From positions 479,179 to 543,178 of the forward strand of contig NZ_JANKHH010000004.1 in NCBI RefSeq assembly GCF_024626475.1: a stretch of DNA of 64,000 nt. The letters run 5' to 3'. Below, piece after piece: positions 37,607 through 46,859 of this stretch (positions within the stretch are counted from its first letter, which is position 1; the number at the start of each line of letters is the position of its first letter). The notes beneath the pieces were generated by a model. It saw only the letters and a program-made list of their open reading frames with translations, was not told where the DNA came from and searched no databases. The stretch is from Parerythrobacter lacustris (GTDB lineage Bacteria; Pseudomonadota; Alphaproteobacteria; Sphingomonadales; Sphingomonadaceae). A program made the translations under genes and the position numbers.

Positions 37607-39004
37607 TCAGCCCTCGCGGCGTTGGCCACCACCGCCGGAGCGACGGCTGCGCTGTCCGCCGCCTGGATTGCCGGCCCCGCCCTGCGGCCTGCCCTGTCCC
37701 CCGTGGCGAGGCTTACCGGCACGGCTGGGATGCTTGCGCTTGGGCTTGTCGCGCGCTTCGCCTGCCGGTGCCGCACCGCCTTTGGGCCTAGGCTGAACGC
37801 GCTGGCCGCGCTGCTGCTTGGGTTCCGGCTTGGTCGGGCCGACACCTTCAACCACGGCGCGGAAGTTATCCGGCAGCGGCAGGCGCTCGAATTCGGCATC
37901 GGTGTTGCGGTTGATATCCTTGAGATAGGCGCGCTCGTCTTCTGCACAGAACGCGATCGCCACACCATCCGCCCCGGCGCGCGCGGTGCGGCCGATGCGG
38001 TGGACGTATTGCTCGGGCACATTCGGCAGTTCGTAATTGATCACGTGGCTGACGCCCGGAATGTCGATCCCGCGCGCGGCGACATCGGTCGCCACGAGGA
38101 TCGGAGTCTTGGCGCGCTTGAATTCATCGAGCGCGCGTTCGCGCTGCGGCTGGCTCTTGTTGCCGTGAATGGCATTGGCGGGAATGCCGGCCTGGGCCAG
38201 CTTCTTCACCATCCGGTCGCAACCGTGCTTCGTCCGCGCGAAGATCAACACACGGGCGAATTTCCCCGGCACCTTATGCCGTTCGGACAGGATCATCTCC
38301 AGCAGCGCCTGCTTCTCGTCCTGCTGCACCATGAACAGGTACTGGTCGATCCGTTCGGCGGTGGTCGCTGCCGGGGTCACGCTGACCTTGACCGGATTGC
38401 GGCAATATTGGCCGACGAGGTCCTGGATCGCCTTGGGCATGGTCGCGCTGAAGAACAGCGTCTGACGGTCTTTCGGCACCAGTTCGCTGATTTTGCGCAG
38501 CGCGTGGATGAAGCCAAGGTCGAGCATCTGGTCGGCTTCGTCGAGTACGAGGATCTCGACTGCATCGAGACGGAACGCCTTCTGGTCGATCAGGTCGAGC
38601 AGGCGGCCGGGGGTTGCAACCAGGATGTCGGTCCCGCGGTGCAGCTTGTTGCGATCCTTGCCGACCGAGGTGCCGCCGACGATCGAATGGACCTTGAGAC
38701 CCGCCATTGCGCCGTAATCCTTGGCGGACTGGGCGATCTGCCCGGCCAGCTCGCGGGTCGGAGCGAGCACCAGCATGCGGCAGCTCTTGTACGGGGTCTG
38801 GTTTTCCGCGTCGCGCAACCGGTCGATGCTTGGAAGCATGAAAGCGGCGGTCTTGCCAGTGCCGGTCTGCGCGATACCGAGCAGGTCGCGGCCTTCGAGC
38901 ACAGGCGGGATTGCCTGAGTCTGGATGGGGGTCGGTTCGCTGTAGCCCTTGAGGTCGAGTGCCTGAAGGACGGGCTGCGACAGCCCGAGTTGGTCGAATG
39001 TCAT
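37607..39004 (-). CDS. DEAD-box ATP-dependent RNA helicase (RhlE type)
   Basis: 465-residue DEAD-box helicase. The motifs run Q (PTPIQTQAIP), I (AQTGTGKT), Ia (PTRELAGQI), II (DEAD), III (SAT), then the second RecA domain ending HRIGRTARAG. The C-terminal 90 residues are basic and Gly/Pro/Arg-rich (RSRRSGGGGQRREG), a disordered RNA-binding tail. RhlE relatives act in ribosome assembly and mRNA turnover, often cold-induced. The ATG at 39004 gives the usual N-terminus and is preceded by a 292-base leader without another gene. Confidence 0.92.
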   Translation of the reverse strand: MTFDQLGLSQPVLQALDLKGYSEPTPIQTQAIPPVLEGRDLLGIAQTGTGKTAAFMLPSIDRLRDAENQTPYKSCRMLVLAPTRELAGQIAQSAKDYGAMAGLKVHSIVGGTSVGKDRNKLHRGTDILVATPGRLLDLIDQKAFRLDAVEILVLDEADQMLDLGFIHALRKISELVPKDRQTLFFSATMPKAIQDLVGQYCRNPVKVSVTPAATTAERIDQYLFMVQQDEKQALLEMILSERHKVPGKFARVLIFARTKHGCDRMVKKLAQAGIPANAIHGNKSQPQRERALDEFKRAKTPILVATDVAARGIDIPGVSHVINYELPNVPEQYVHRIGRTARAGADGVAIAFCAEDERAYLKDINRNTDAEFERLPLPDNFRAVVEGVGPTKPEPKQQRGQRVQPRPKGGAAPAGEARDKPKRKHPSRAGKPRHGGQGRPQGGAGNPGGGQRSRRSGGGGQRREG

Positions 39005-39296
39005 GTAGTGTAAACTCGCAAAATATGCGGCGCGCAGCCCAAACGGGGCGCGCGGCGCGGGGGGTTTAACCGCCCGCGTGAAAAGGGAAGTCCTTGAAAA
39101 AATCGACCGAAACGCGGCCGAGGCGGGCCTGTAAGCTCTCCGCCGGTTCACGCTGCCGTGCGTTTCGATGGCGGGCATATGGTGCAATGCAACACAAATG
39201 TCAATGCCGCATTCGCCGCGCGTTGGGATTTCGGCAAGGTTTGACCGCTAGGGTTGCAAGCGAGGACAGTGGGGCCGATGCCCGGGGACGCGGAAC
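39005..39296. other. Leader/intergenic region between the helicase and small ORF genes
   Basis: Divergent promoters are expected here. It holds GC-rich tracts around 39031-39065 and the AT-rich patch ttgaaaaaatcg near 39097. I see no tRNA, repeat or supported ORF in it. Confidence 0.5.
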
Positions 39297-39572
39297 GTGA
39301 TCGAAGTCGAGATTCAGAACGAGGAACGCCAGACGCAGGAGCGGATTCGCTTCGCCGCAGTTCCGCGGATCGGCGAAGGCATCCGGCTGAGGGAACCCGA
39401 CGGCTTCTGGGCTTCCTACGATGTGCTCGACGTATGGTACCAGAAGGCCGAATACGGCGACGTCTGGGTGCCCTATCTCCATGTTCGCCTCACGCCGGTC
39501 GAAGGCGCAGCGGTGCCAGCTGCAAACGACGAGGCGGATTATCAGCGGGAGGTCGTGCCATTCAGAACCTGA
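39297..39572 (+). CDS. Small hypothetical protein upstream of a response regulator
   Basis: 91-residue acidic protein, predicted mostly beta: RFAAVPRIGEGIRLREPDGFW and YGDVWVPYLHVRL look like strands of a small barrel. The GTG start at 39297 has a GGGGA site. The C-terminal 20 residues are variable and polar. It precedes a CheY-like receiver gene on the same strand. I do not recognise the family. Confidence 0.6.
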   Translation: MIEVEIQNEERQTQERIRFAAVPRIGEGIRLREPDGFWASYDVLDVWYQKAEYGDVWVPYLHVRLTPVEGAAVPAANDEADYQREVVPFRT

Positions 39573-39619
39573 TCAAGCGTCTGGCCCCGCTGCCGATTGC
39601 CCCGTCGGGCGCACGCACG

Positions 39620-40045
39620 GTGGGAACGATCAACGAGCAGCCGCAGGATGCCCGGACGGCTTCGGCTGCACCGACGCGCCGCCGCGCGCTGGTGGTCGAC
39701 GACAGCCGGATGGTCCGCCGCGCCTCGCGCAGCATCCTCGAGGAATTCGGCTTCGCAGTGACCGAGGCCGAAGACGGCGCAGAGGCCCTCGCGCGGATCA
39801 AGGCCGGCGGTATGCCCGACCTCATCACGCTCGACTGGAACATGCCCAATATGAGCGGGATCGAGACCCTGCGCGCCCTGCGCGCACAATATGGCGACGC
39901 GCTGGGCAAAGTCATGTTCTGCACCACCAACACCGACGCGATCGACATCCACAAGGGCATCGACGCCGGTGCGACCGAATGGATCGTCAAGCCGTTCGAC
40001 AAGCCGTCGATGCGGGCCAAGCTGGAGAAGATCGGAGCGATCTAG
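39620..40045 (+). CDS. CheY-like single-domain response regulator
   Basis: About 141-residue receiver domain. The phospho-acceptor is the Asp in LITLDWNMPN; RRALVVDDSRMVR holds the acidic pair, CTTN the conserved Thr, and VKPF the conserved Lys. No output domain follows, so it likely acts through a partner such as a motor or kinase. The start is uncertain: the GTG at 39620 lacks an obvious ribosome site, and the frame is open upstream across the preceding ORF. Confidence 0.85.
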   Translation: MGTINEQPQDARTASAAPTRRRALVVDDSRMVRRASRSILEEFGFAVTEAEDGAEALARIKAGGMPDLITLDWNMPNMSGIETLRALRAQYGDALGKVMFCTTNTDAIDIHKGIDAGATEWIVKPFDKPSMRAKLEKIGAI

Positions 40046-40755
40046 ACTTTTGAGTTTCCGCGCCACTCATGGTTGCGGGCAGGCTCCATCTTCGACAGCC
40101 TGCGCGCGGTGACGGCCGTTTGCAGCATGAAAAGCACGATCAGGATTGACCCGACAACGCCGGTGAAGATGTCGAAGCCGGACATTGCGCCGAACCAACC
40201 GGGTCCGGGGCCGAAGGCCATCATGGCCAGCGTCAACCCGATCAGCATGAAGCGCAATTCGGTAGGCCCGGCATTGAGGTAGGACAGCTTGAGCTCGCCG
40301 AGCACGCGGACCGAAAGGAAGGCGTGGATCGAAAGCAGGAGGTATCCGGCCAGCGCCACCAGCGCCCATTCAAGTGTCACATAGGGGCTGAGCCCGATCC
40401 CGGCGACGACCAGCGTCGTCGCCAGCCCGTCACAGCTGTGATCGAGGAAATAGCCGTAACGCGGGCGTTCGATCTTGCGATAGCGGGCAAGGCTGCCGTC
40501 GGTGCTGTCGCCGAACCACTGGACGACATATCCCGCTATCGACAACCACAGCCAGTCCTCCGCCAGATTGCTGGCGAGGTAGCCGGCGAAAACCATCAGC
40601 GCTCCGACTATCCCGACATAGGTCAGGAGGTCGGGCGTGACCCAAGGCGGAAAGCGCGCACAAATCGCATTGAGCAGCCGCCGCTCGGAGCGGGCAAGGA
40701 GGTTGTCCTGGATGCGGTCGATCGGAGACGGGGGGGTGTTCTTCGAATTGTCCAT
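40042..40755 (-). CDS. CDP-alcohol phosphatidyltransferase family protein
   Basis: 237-residue membrane enzyme with 5-6 hydrophobic helices. The catalytic D-x2-DG-x2-AR-x8-G-x3-D-x3-D motif is complete in DSTDGSLARYRKIERPRYGY and the following FLDHSCD. The family transfers a phosphatidyl or similar group from a CDP-alcohol; the acceptor cannot be told. The ATG at 40755 is the first sensible start. Its stop overlaps that of the converging response regulator by 4 bases. Confidence 0.87.
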   Translation of the reverse strand: MDNSKNTPPSPIDRIQDNLLARSERRLLNAICARFPPWVTPDLLTYVGIVGALMVFAGYLASNLAEDWLWLSIAGYVVQWFGDSTDGSLARYRKIERPRYGYFLDHSCDGLATTLVVAGIGLSPYVTLEWALVALAGYLLLSIHAFLSVRVLGELKLSYLNAGPTELRFMLIGLTLAMMAFGPGPGWFGAMSGFDIFTGVVGSILIVLFMLQTAVTARRLSKMEPARNHEWRGNSKV

Positions 40756-40831
40756 CGCCCGCCGCCATGGGCCAGTTTTGCCCGGGCGACAATTCCGGAT
40801 GCTACATTTTCGTTACATCGCGATCGACAGA

Positions 40832-41314
40832 TTAACCGGTCTGTCCGCTAAACGGGCGGTTGAGCCGGACGATCTTCCAATTCAGAATCGCCGCAAAGCT
40901 GACCCACACGAGGTAGGGCACGATGAGCCAGCTCGCCAGAACCGAATAGTCGCGCAGCATCACGCACAGCGCCAGCACCGACGCCCACAGGAACGGCACC
41001 TCGACCAGCGCCCAGTCGGGCCGCCTGAGCGTGAAGAACAGCGGTGACCAGAGGAAATGGAACACGGCGTTGACGAGGTAGAGCCCGATAAGAACCTGCC
41101 GCGCGCCTTCGTCCGCCGCGCCGTTCCAGCTCAGCACAAAGGCCCACGCCCCCAGCCCGAGGATGATCGTCCACGCCGGCCCGAACAGCCAGTCGGGCGG
41201 CTGCCAGCTGGGCTTCTTCAGCTCGCTATACCAAACGCCGATCTTGGTCAGCAGTCCCCCGCCCAGCCCGAGGATAACGGCCCATGCGATGGCGAAGGCG
41301 AGTTGGAAGGTCAT
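40832..41314 (-). CDS. tspO: TspO/MBR family tryptophan-rich sensory protein
   Basis: 160-residue five-helix membrane protein. Family marks are KKPSWQPPDWLFGPAWTIIL, NAVFHFLWSPLFF and the conserved W/P residues in PYLVWVSFAAILNW. TspO binds porphyrins and in Rhodobacter modulates tetrapyrrole gene expression. hemA is 11 kb away, so any link is functional rather than positional. Its ATG region overlaps the pgi stop as ATGA; the order is pgi then tspO. Confidence 0.93.
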   Translation of the reverse strand: MTFQLAFAIAWAVILGLGGGLLTKIGVWYSELKKPSWQPPDWLFGPAWTIILGLGAWAFVLSWNGAADEGARQVLIGLYLVNAVFHFLWSPLFFTLRRPDWALVEVPFLWASVLALCVMLRDYSVLASWLIVPYLVWVSFAAILNWKIVRLNRPFSGQTG

Positions 41315-42849
41315 GCCGCGAGACCCGCCGCCGCCAGCAACGCCTGCGTGCTCGCGTCGAACTCCGCCCCGCCGGCTTCAATGTCCTTGGCCATTTTCTT
41401 GCCCAGCTCGACGCCGAACTGGTCGAACGGGTTGATCCCCATCAGCACGGCATTGGCGAAGGTTCGGTGTTCGTGAAAGGCGATCAGCGCGCCCAGGGTC
41501 GCGGCGTCGAGGTCGTCGCACAGCATGGTTGCGCTCGGGCGGTCGCCGGGAAAGGCGCGCGCAGGGTCTTGTCCGTCGGCGCTCATATTCCCGCCCGCCA
41601 TCAGCGCCGCGCCTTGCGCAAAGCAGTTGGTCAGCAGGATGCGGTGATGCGCCGGGTCGAGCTCGTCGCCCGGGGCGATGCTGGCGATGAAATCGACCGG
41701 GATCAGATGGGTGCCCTGGTGGAGCAGCTGGAACACCGCGTGCTGGGCGTCGGTCCCCACCCCGCCCCAGGTGACCGGCGCTGTCGGGCCATCGACCGGT
41801 TCGCCCGATGCGGTGACGCGCTTTCCGTTCGATTCCATCTCGAGCTGCTGGAGATAGTCGGGCAGCAGCGCCAGCCGCTCGTCATAGGCGAAGCAGGCGC
41901 GGGTCTGGCAGCCGCGAATACGGGCGTAATACTGGTCAGCGAAAGCCGCCCGCAGCGGCAGGTTGGCGCGGCCGTAGGCGTCGCGAAAATGCTCGTCCAT
42001 CGCCTGCCCGCCGGCGAGCATAGCTTCGAACTCATCCCACCCGGCGGCGATCGCGACCGGAAAGCCGATGCTCGACCACAGCGAATAGCGCCCGCCGACG
42101 CTTTCGGGGAACGGCAGCACCCGCGTCTCGTCGACACCCCACTCAACCGCGGCCTCCGGGTTGGCGGTGAGCGCGACGACCCGGCCCGCAGGATCGGCCA
42201 CACCGTTGCGGCGTAGCCATTCGAGCGCGCTTTCCGCATTGGTCATCGTCTCGATGGTGGTGAAGGTCTTGGAGGCAACCGCAACCATCGTGGTCGCCGG
42301 GTTGCAGGCGGCAAAGGCCTGCTCCAGCGCCAGTCCGTCGATGTTCGAAACAACGTGCACATCGACCAGCTCGAGGTCGCGGGTCAGCGCATCGACAGCC
42401 ATCGCCGGGCCGAGCGCGCTGCCGCCGATGCCGATGTGTATCAGGTGTTCGACCTTGCCCAGCGCGCCGTCGTGGATCGCTTCGACCAGCAGTTTCATCC
42501 GCAGATGAAGCGCGGCGGCTTCCTCGACAGAGGTCTCGGCTCCGACGCCGCGCTGCGCGGTATGCTCGGCAGCGCGACCTTCGGTGACGTTGATCTTCGC
42601 ACCGGAGAGCAATGCGTCCCGTTTGGCGGAAAACGCGCTCGCTTCGGCAAGCTGTTCGAACATGCCAAGCAATTCGCCATCGAGATGGGTTTTCGACCAA
42701 TCGAAGCGTATTCCGCCCGAAGCCTCTCCCTCGCCCCATTCGAGTCGGGTGCTGAGCAGATAAAGCCTGCTCGCATCCTCGAACAATTCCGCCAGCGTCG
42801 GTCTTGGGTGGTTTTCCAGTCGCTCCCATATCGCAGCGGTCGAGCTCAT
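41311..42849 (-). CDS. pgi: Glucose-6-phosphate isomerase
   Basis: 512-residue phosphoglucose isomerase. Signature regions are HIGIGGSALGPAMAVDAL, ASKTFTTIETMTNAE and the C-terminal NPFDQFGVELGKKMAKD. The catalytic Glu lies in the SVGGRYSLWSSIG region neighbourhood. The ATG at 42849 gives the usual N-terminus (MSSTAAIWERLENH). tspO follows with a 4-base overlap; lepB is divergent. Confidence 0.96.
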   Translation of the reverse strand: MSSTAAIWERLENHPRPTLAELFEDASRLYLLSTRLEWGEGEASGGIRFDWSKTHLDGELLGMFEQLAEASAFSAKRDALLSGAKINVTEGRAAEHTAQRGVGAETSVEEAAALHLRMKLLVEAIHDGALGKVEHLIHIGIGGSALGPAMAVDALTRDLELVDVHVVSNIDGLALEQAFAACNPATTMVAVASKTFTTIETMTNAESALEWLRRNGVADPAGRVVALTANPEAAVEWGVDETRVLPFPESVGGRYSLWSSIGFPVAIAAGWDEFEAMLAGGQAMDEHFRDAYGRANLPLRAAFADQYYARIRGCQTRACFAYDERLALLPDYLQQLEMESNGKRVTASGEPVDGPTAPVTWGGVGTDAQHAVFQLLHQGTHLIPVDFIASIAPGDELDPAHHRILLTNCFAQGAALMAGGNMSADGQDPARAFPGDRPSATMLCDDLDAATLGALIAFHEHRTFANAVLMGINPFDQFGVELGKKMAKDIEAGGAEFDASTQALLAAAGLAA

Positions 42850-42967
42850 CGCAAAAAGTCCTTTTCCCTTGGGGCTTCCGGCGAGTAGGGAACGGCGCGA
42901 TGATTGCAAAGCCCCACCGTTCGCGCGGATACGAATTCCGCGCCGCCACTCCGGATACAGGCCACCG

Positions 42968-43807
42968 ATGACCGATACGACCGCCGACCCCACGAAGCAG
43001 GTCGATCAGACCGAGCCCGCACCCGCCAAGCCGGAAAAGAAGGAAGACAGTTTCTTCGTCTTCCTGCTCAAGCTGGCGGCGATCGTGATCATCTTCCGCA
43101 GCTTCTTCTTCTCGCCGTTCAATATCCCGAGCGAGAGCATGCTGCCGCAACTCGAAAACGGCGACTACCTGATCGCATCGAAATGGCCCTATGGCTTCAC
43201 CAAGCACTCGCTGCCCTTCAGCGTGCCGCTGATTCCGGGGCGTGTCTTGGCCGGCCAGCCCGAACGCGGCGATATCGTGATCTTCAAGCACCCGATCGAC
43301 GGGACCGATTACATCAAGCGCGTGATCGGCGTGCCCGGCGACATGATCGGGATGCAGGACGGGCAGCTGGTGCTCAACGGCCAGCCGGTGCCCAAGGAGC
43401 GGATCGACGATTTCCTGATTCCGCTCTCGCCCAACACCAGCTGCAACGTCATGGCGGAGACCGTCGAAACGCCCGACGGACAGGCCTGCCGCTATGTCCG
43501 CTTCAAGGAAACGCTGCCCGGCGGCAAGAGCTACAACGTGCTCGATTTCGGCCCTTCACCGCAGGACGGTTTCGGCCCCGTCGCCGTGCCCGAAGGCAAG
43601 ATCTTCGTGATGGGCGACAACCGCGACAATTCGCAGGACAGCCGCTTTGCCGCCGTGGCCGGTGGCGGGGTCGGCATCGTCGACCAGGATTTGCTGGTCG
43701 GCCGTGCAGAGGTAATCATGTGGTCGACCGATGGCAGTGCCGAGTGGCTGCTGCCGTGGACCTGGTTCACCGCGCTGCGGAGCGAGCGTGTGGGCAACGG
43801 CCTATGA
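42968..43807 (+). CDS. lepB: Signal peptidase I
   Basis: 279-residue inner-membrane peptidase that removes Sec/Tat signal peptides. One membrane helix (LAAIVIIFRSFFFSPF) precedes catalytic Ser57 (IPSESMLP). The general-base Lys117 is in YIKRVIGVPGD, and the MGDNRDNSQDSR box follows. The ATG at 42968 is preferred over the longer frame. It heads the lepB-rnc-era run, as in many proteobacteria. Confidence 0.96.
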   Translation: MTDTTADPTKQVDQTEPAPAKPEKKEDSFFVFLLKLAAIVIIFRSFFFSPFNIPSESMLPQLENGDYLIASKWPYGFTKHSLPFSVPLIPGRVLAGQPERGDIVIFKHPIDGTDYIKRVIGVPGDMIGMQDGQLVLNGQPVPKERIDDFLIPLSPNTSCNVMAETVETPDGQACRYVRFKETLPGGKSYNVLDFGPSPQDGFGPVAVPEGKIFVMGDNRDNSQDSRFAAVAGGGVGIVDQDLLVGRAEVIMWSTDGSAEWLLPWTWFTALRSERVGNGL

Positions 43808-44475
43808 GCGCGCTCGGGCCGGACAGCAAAGCCTGGCTCGGGGCGCAAGGCTTCACGGTGAATGACGAGGGGGTCTGGCTGGAGGCCCTGACCCACGGCA
43901 GCACCGGTGCGGCGCGCGACTACCAGCGGCTCGAATTCCTCGGCGACCGGGTTCTCGGCCTGTCGATTGCAGAGTGGCTGTTCCGCCACAACGATGGTGC
44001 CGAAGGCAAGCTGGCGCAGCGCCTCAACGCGCTTGTGAGCAAGGGTGCCTGCGCCGCCGTGGCGCGCGATATCGGCACCAGCGACCATATCCGCCTCGGC
44101 AAGCAGGCGCGCGACGACGGAGCGGCGGAAAGTGAAAACGTGCTCGGCGACGTGATGGAATCGCTGCTCGGGGCCAGCTTCATTGAAAGCGGCTTCGACG
44201 CCACCCGGACGATCGTCCTCAACCTCTGGGCCGGTGCGCTGGGCGGGACTGTTGGCCACGCAAAGCATCCCAAAAGCGCGCTACAGGAATGGGCCGCAGG
44301 CAACCAGCGCCGCCCGCCGAAGTACGAACTGCTCGGCAGATCGGGCCCGGACCACAAGGCGCGCTTCACCGTGCGGGTTTCGGTCCATGGCGTGGGCGAT
44401 GCAGAGGCGACCGCAAGCAACAAGCAGGAAGCGGAGACTGCGGCAGCGCAGCAGTTCATGGAGCGGTTCGGATGA
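43804..44475 (+). CDS. rnc: Ribonuclease III
   Basis: 223-residue double-strand RNA endonuclease processing rRNA precursors. The signature helix is QRLEFLGDRVLGL with the catalytic Glu and Asp; the second metal-site pair is in ENVLGDVMESLLGA. The dsRNA-binding domain begins near KSALQEWAAGNQRRPP. ATG overlaps the lepB stop as ATGA. Between it and era lies a palindromic repeat, unlike the usual close rnc-era junction. Confidence 0.96.
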   Translation: MSALGPDSKAWLGAQGFTVNDEGVWLEALTHGSTGAARDYQRLEFLGDRVLGLSIAEWLFRHNDGAEGKLAQRLNALVSKGACAAVARDIGTSDHIRLGKQARDDGAAESENVLGDVMESLLGASFIESGFDATRTIVLNLWAGALGGTVGHAKHPKSALQEWAAGNQRRPPKYELLGRSGPDHKARFTVRVSVHGVGDAEATASNKQEAETAAAQQFMERFG

Positions 44476-44477
44476 CC

Positions 44478-44617
44478 ATTCGAGACGCTCTCGGTCTGCG
44501 GCTTCCAGCCCCTCAGGATGAGCAGCTCGCTTGCTGGGCGCGCACGATTTCCCGTCCCACTCATCCTGAGGAGCGAGGTCCTGAGCGTGTCGAAGGGCTG
44601 AGCATCTCGAAGGACCG
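44478..44617. repeat. Palindromic element between rnc and era
   Basis: Core arms cctcaggatgag (44511-44522) and ctcatcctgagg (44560-44571), with outer attcgagacg and tctcgaaggacc, give the same plan as the 117-base element inside pccA. A family-A half-unit (cctgagcgtgtcgaaggg) is appended. It fills nearly the whole 148-base gap. Confidence 0.8.
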
Positions 44618-44623
44618 ATTTTT

Positions 44624-45526
44624 ATGACCGAAACCTCCACCCGCTGCGGACTTGTCGCGGTGCTCGGCGCGCCCAATGCGGGCAAATCGACTCTGGTCAA
44701 TGCATTGGTCGGGCAGAAGGTCGCGATCACCAGCGCCAAGGCCCAGACCACCCGGGCGCGGATGCTCGGCATCGCCTTGCGTGGTGAAACCCAGATGATT
44801 CTGGTCGACACCCCTGGCATCTTTGCACCCAAGCGGCGGCTCGACCGCGCGATGGTCAGCGCGGCGTGGGAAGGCGCCGAGGCAGCGGATGCGGTGTTGC
44901 TGATGGTCGATCCGATCAAGCAGCGGCGGCACGAGCTCGAACCGCTGGTCGAAAGCCTCGCCGGGCGGCCCGAGCGCAAGATTCTGGTCCTCAACAAGGT
45001 CGACCGGGCCAAGAAAGAGCCGCTGCTCGCGCTGGCGCAGGATCTGACCGCGAAGGTCGAGTTCGCCGAAGTCTACTTCGTCTCCGCGCTGACCGGCGAT
45101 GGCGTCCCCGAACTCAAGGATGCGCTCGCCGCGATGATGCCCGCAGGGCCGTGGCACTATCCCGAGGACCAGGTCTCCGACGCGAGCGAGCGCCTGCTCG
45201 CGACCGAGATCACCCGCGAACAGCTTTACCAGCAGTTGCACGAGGAACTGCCCTACGACAGCGCGGTGCGGCCCGAGAGATACGTCCAGCGCAAGGACGG
45301 CAGCGTCGAGATCCACCAACAGATCGTCGTCACCCGCGACAACCAGCGCGCCATCGTGCTCGGCAAGGGCGGCAGCCGGATCAAGGCGATCGGCGAAGCG
45401 GCCAGGCTGGAATTGAGCGAAGTGCTCGGCCAGAAGGTCCACCTGTTCCTCCACGTGAAGGTGGAAGAAAACTGGGCCGAGAGCAAAGAGGTGTTCGAGG
45501 AAATCGGGCTCGACTGGGTGCGCTAG
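44624..45526 (+). CDS. era: GTPase Era
   Basis: 300-residue GTPase for 30S/16S rRNA maturation. G1 is GAPNAGKSTLVN, G3 DTPGIF, G4 NKVD, and the C-terminal KH domain includes VLGKGGSRIKAIGEAARLEL. The ATG at 44624 is only a few bases after the repeat element and lacks a strong ribosome site (gaaggaccgatttttATG gives a weak GAAGGA), so the repeat supplies part of the translation initiation region. Confidence 0.96.
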   Translation: MTETSTRCGLVAVLGAPNAGKSTLVNALVGQKVAITSAKAQTTRARMLGIALRGETQMILVDTPGIFAPKRRLDRAMVSAAWEGAEAADAVLLMVDPIKQRRHELEPLVESLAGRPERKILVLNKVDRAKKEPLLALAQDLTAKVEFAEVYFVSALTGDGVPELKDALAAMMPAGPWHYPEDQVSDASERLLATEITREQLYQQLHEELPYDSAVRPERYVQRKDGSVEIHQQIVVTRDNQRAIVLGKGGSRIKAIGEAARLELSEVLGQKVHLFLHVKVEENWAESKEVFEEIGLDWVR

Positions 45527-45569
45527 GGATTTCGGCTTTCTTTACCGGGTGATCGCTACACGCCGCATT

Positions 45570-46859
45570 ATGACCGAATATGAAAGTGCCGCGCTCCCCC
45601 CTCCTCTGAAAGTGGTGCTGCGCCACACCGAGGTCATGGCCGCCGCAATCGCGTCGAACTCGCGGGCTGGCGGATCGAACGTCTGGTTCGGGTTGCTTCT
45701 CTTCGCTCTGCTTTTCGCCGCGATCTGGCTTGGGCACCTTGTCGCCTTCTGGTTCGCCCAGCAATTGTCGTTCGACGCAATGTTCGCGCTCGGCCGTTAT
45801 CTGCCGGTTGCGATACCCGCCGCTCTCGGTCTGTTCGCCGTTTACCTCGCACTGGCCATCGAACAGCGGCGGAGAGAGCATGCCTACCGGCGTTCGCTCG
45901 CGGCGGTCGGGGCGCCGCTCGAGCGAGAGGGCGTCTACGAGGTCACCGAGGAGGCGCTCGTGCTCACAACCGAGCGCATGCTCCTCGCCCCCCGGTGGCC
46001 TGCCATCGATACCCTCGAACGCGGCGATGCAGGCTGGGTGCTAAGTGCGGATCAGCTGCACTTCCTGATCCCCTACGCCGACTTCCCCAGCGTCGACACC
46101 CAACGCCCGCTGCTGGCGGCGATCACCGCGCGCATGACGCCAGAGGCGCGTGCACGCAGCCGGGACGCAGTCGAGTTTGCCGAATCCGGCGACGCGCCAG
46201 CGGTCAACTCTGTCACCGCGTCGCAACAGGCTGCGGCCAATCAATTTCTGCCCAGTCCCGCTGCCGCTGTACCGATGGCCAGTGGCTGGTTGACCCAAGA
46301 GCAGGCGGGCTGGGCCGCCAGCGTTATCCAGCACAGGATCGCTGGCTCAGGTTTCCACGGATGGGCCTATCCGCTGACGGGCGCGGTGGCGGGAATGCTG
46401 CTCGCCCTGATGCTGGTCGGGCTGATCGGCAGCGCCATGCCGGCAGAGAATTTCCTCGACCATCCCCTCCTGGCTGCCACAGCGGCGTTGGCCATACCAC
46501 TGGTCGGCGGTGCTTTAGGGCTGGCATTTGCCAACCGCAGGCTCGGCGTCGTCGTCGGCAAGGCGTGGCGGCAAGGCCTGGCCGAGCGCGGCGTACCGGA
46601 CCAGATCGAGGCACAGTGGGCGCTGACCGAGAGCGGCCTGTCCTATCGCACGGCGCGCTTCACTGGCGAGGCCGTATACGCGAGCATCCACCAGCTGGTG
46701 CATGAGCATGGATACTTGATCGCGGCGGCAGATGCGCTGACGCTGTGCATTCCCGACACCGCATTCGCTTCACCCGAAGACGCCAAAGCCTTCGCCGACA
46801 CCCTGCTCGAACGGATGCCGGAAGCCGCGAGGGCGCGAAGTTCGGCCGCCGCCTCCTAG
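45570..46859 (+). CDS. Membrane protein with two YcxB-like halves, unknown function
   Basis: 429 residues forming an internal duplication. Each half has a pair of transmembrane helices (about residues 38-100 and 268-335) followed by a soluble beta-rich segment: YEVTEEALVLTTERMLL...LHFLIPYADF in the first, WALTESGLSYRTARFTG...LTLCIPDTAF in the second. These segments resemble the YcxB-like domain found in bacterial membrane proteins of unknown role. The middle is Ala-rich and low in complexity. The ATG at 45570 follows era by 43 bases. The function is unknown. Confidence 0.75.
   Translation: MTEYESAALPPPLKVVLRHTEVMAAAIASNSRAGGSNVWFGLLLFALLFAAIWLGHLVAFWFAQQLSFDAMFALGRYLPVAIPAALGLFAVYLALAIEQRRREHAYRRSLAAVGAPLEREGVYEVTEEALVLTTERMLLAPRWPAIDTLERGDAGWVLSADQLHFLIPYADFPSVDTQRPLLAAITARMTPEARARSRDAVEFAESGDAPAVNSVTASQQAAANQFLPSPAAAVPMASGWLTQEQAGWAASVIQHRIAGSGFHGWAYPLTGAVAGMLLALMLVGLIGSAMPAENFLDHPLLAATAALAIPLVGGALGLAFANRRLGVVVGKAWRQGLAERGVPDQIEAQWALTESGLSYRTARFTGEAVYASIHQLVHEHGYLIAAADALTLCIPDTAFASPEDAKAFADTLLERMPEAARARSSAAAS

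Noticed and set aside
38169..39300. Short plus-strand frames opposite the DEAD-box helicase and across its leader
   Set aside because: No ribosome sites, no conserved pattern, and overlap with the helicase gene or its GC-rich leader.
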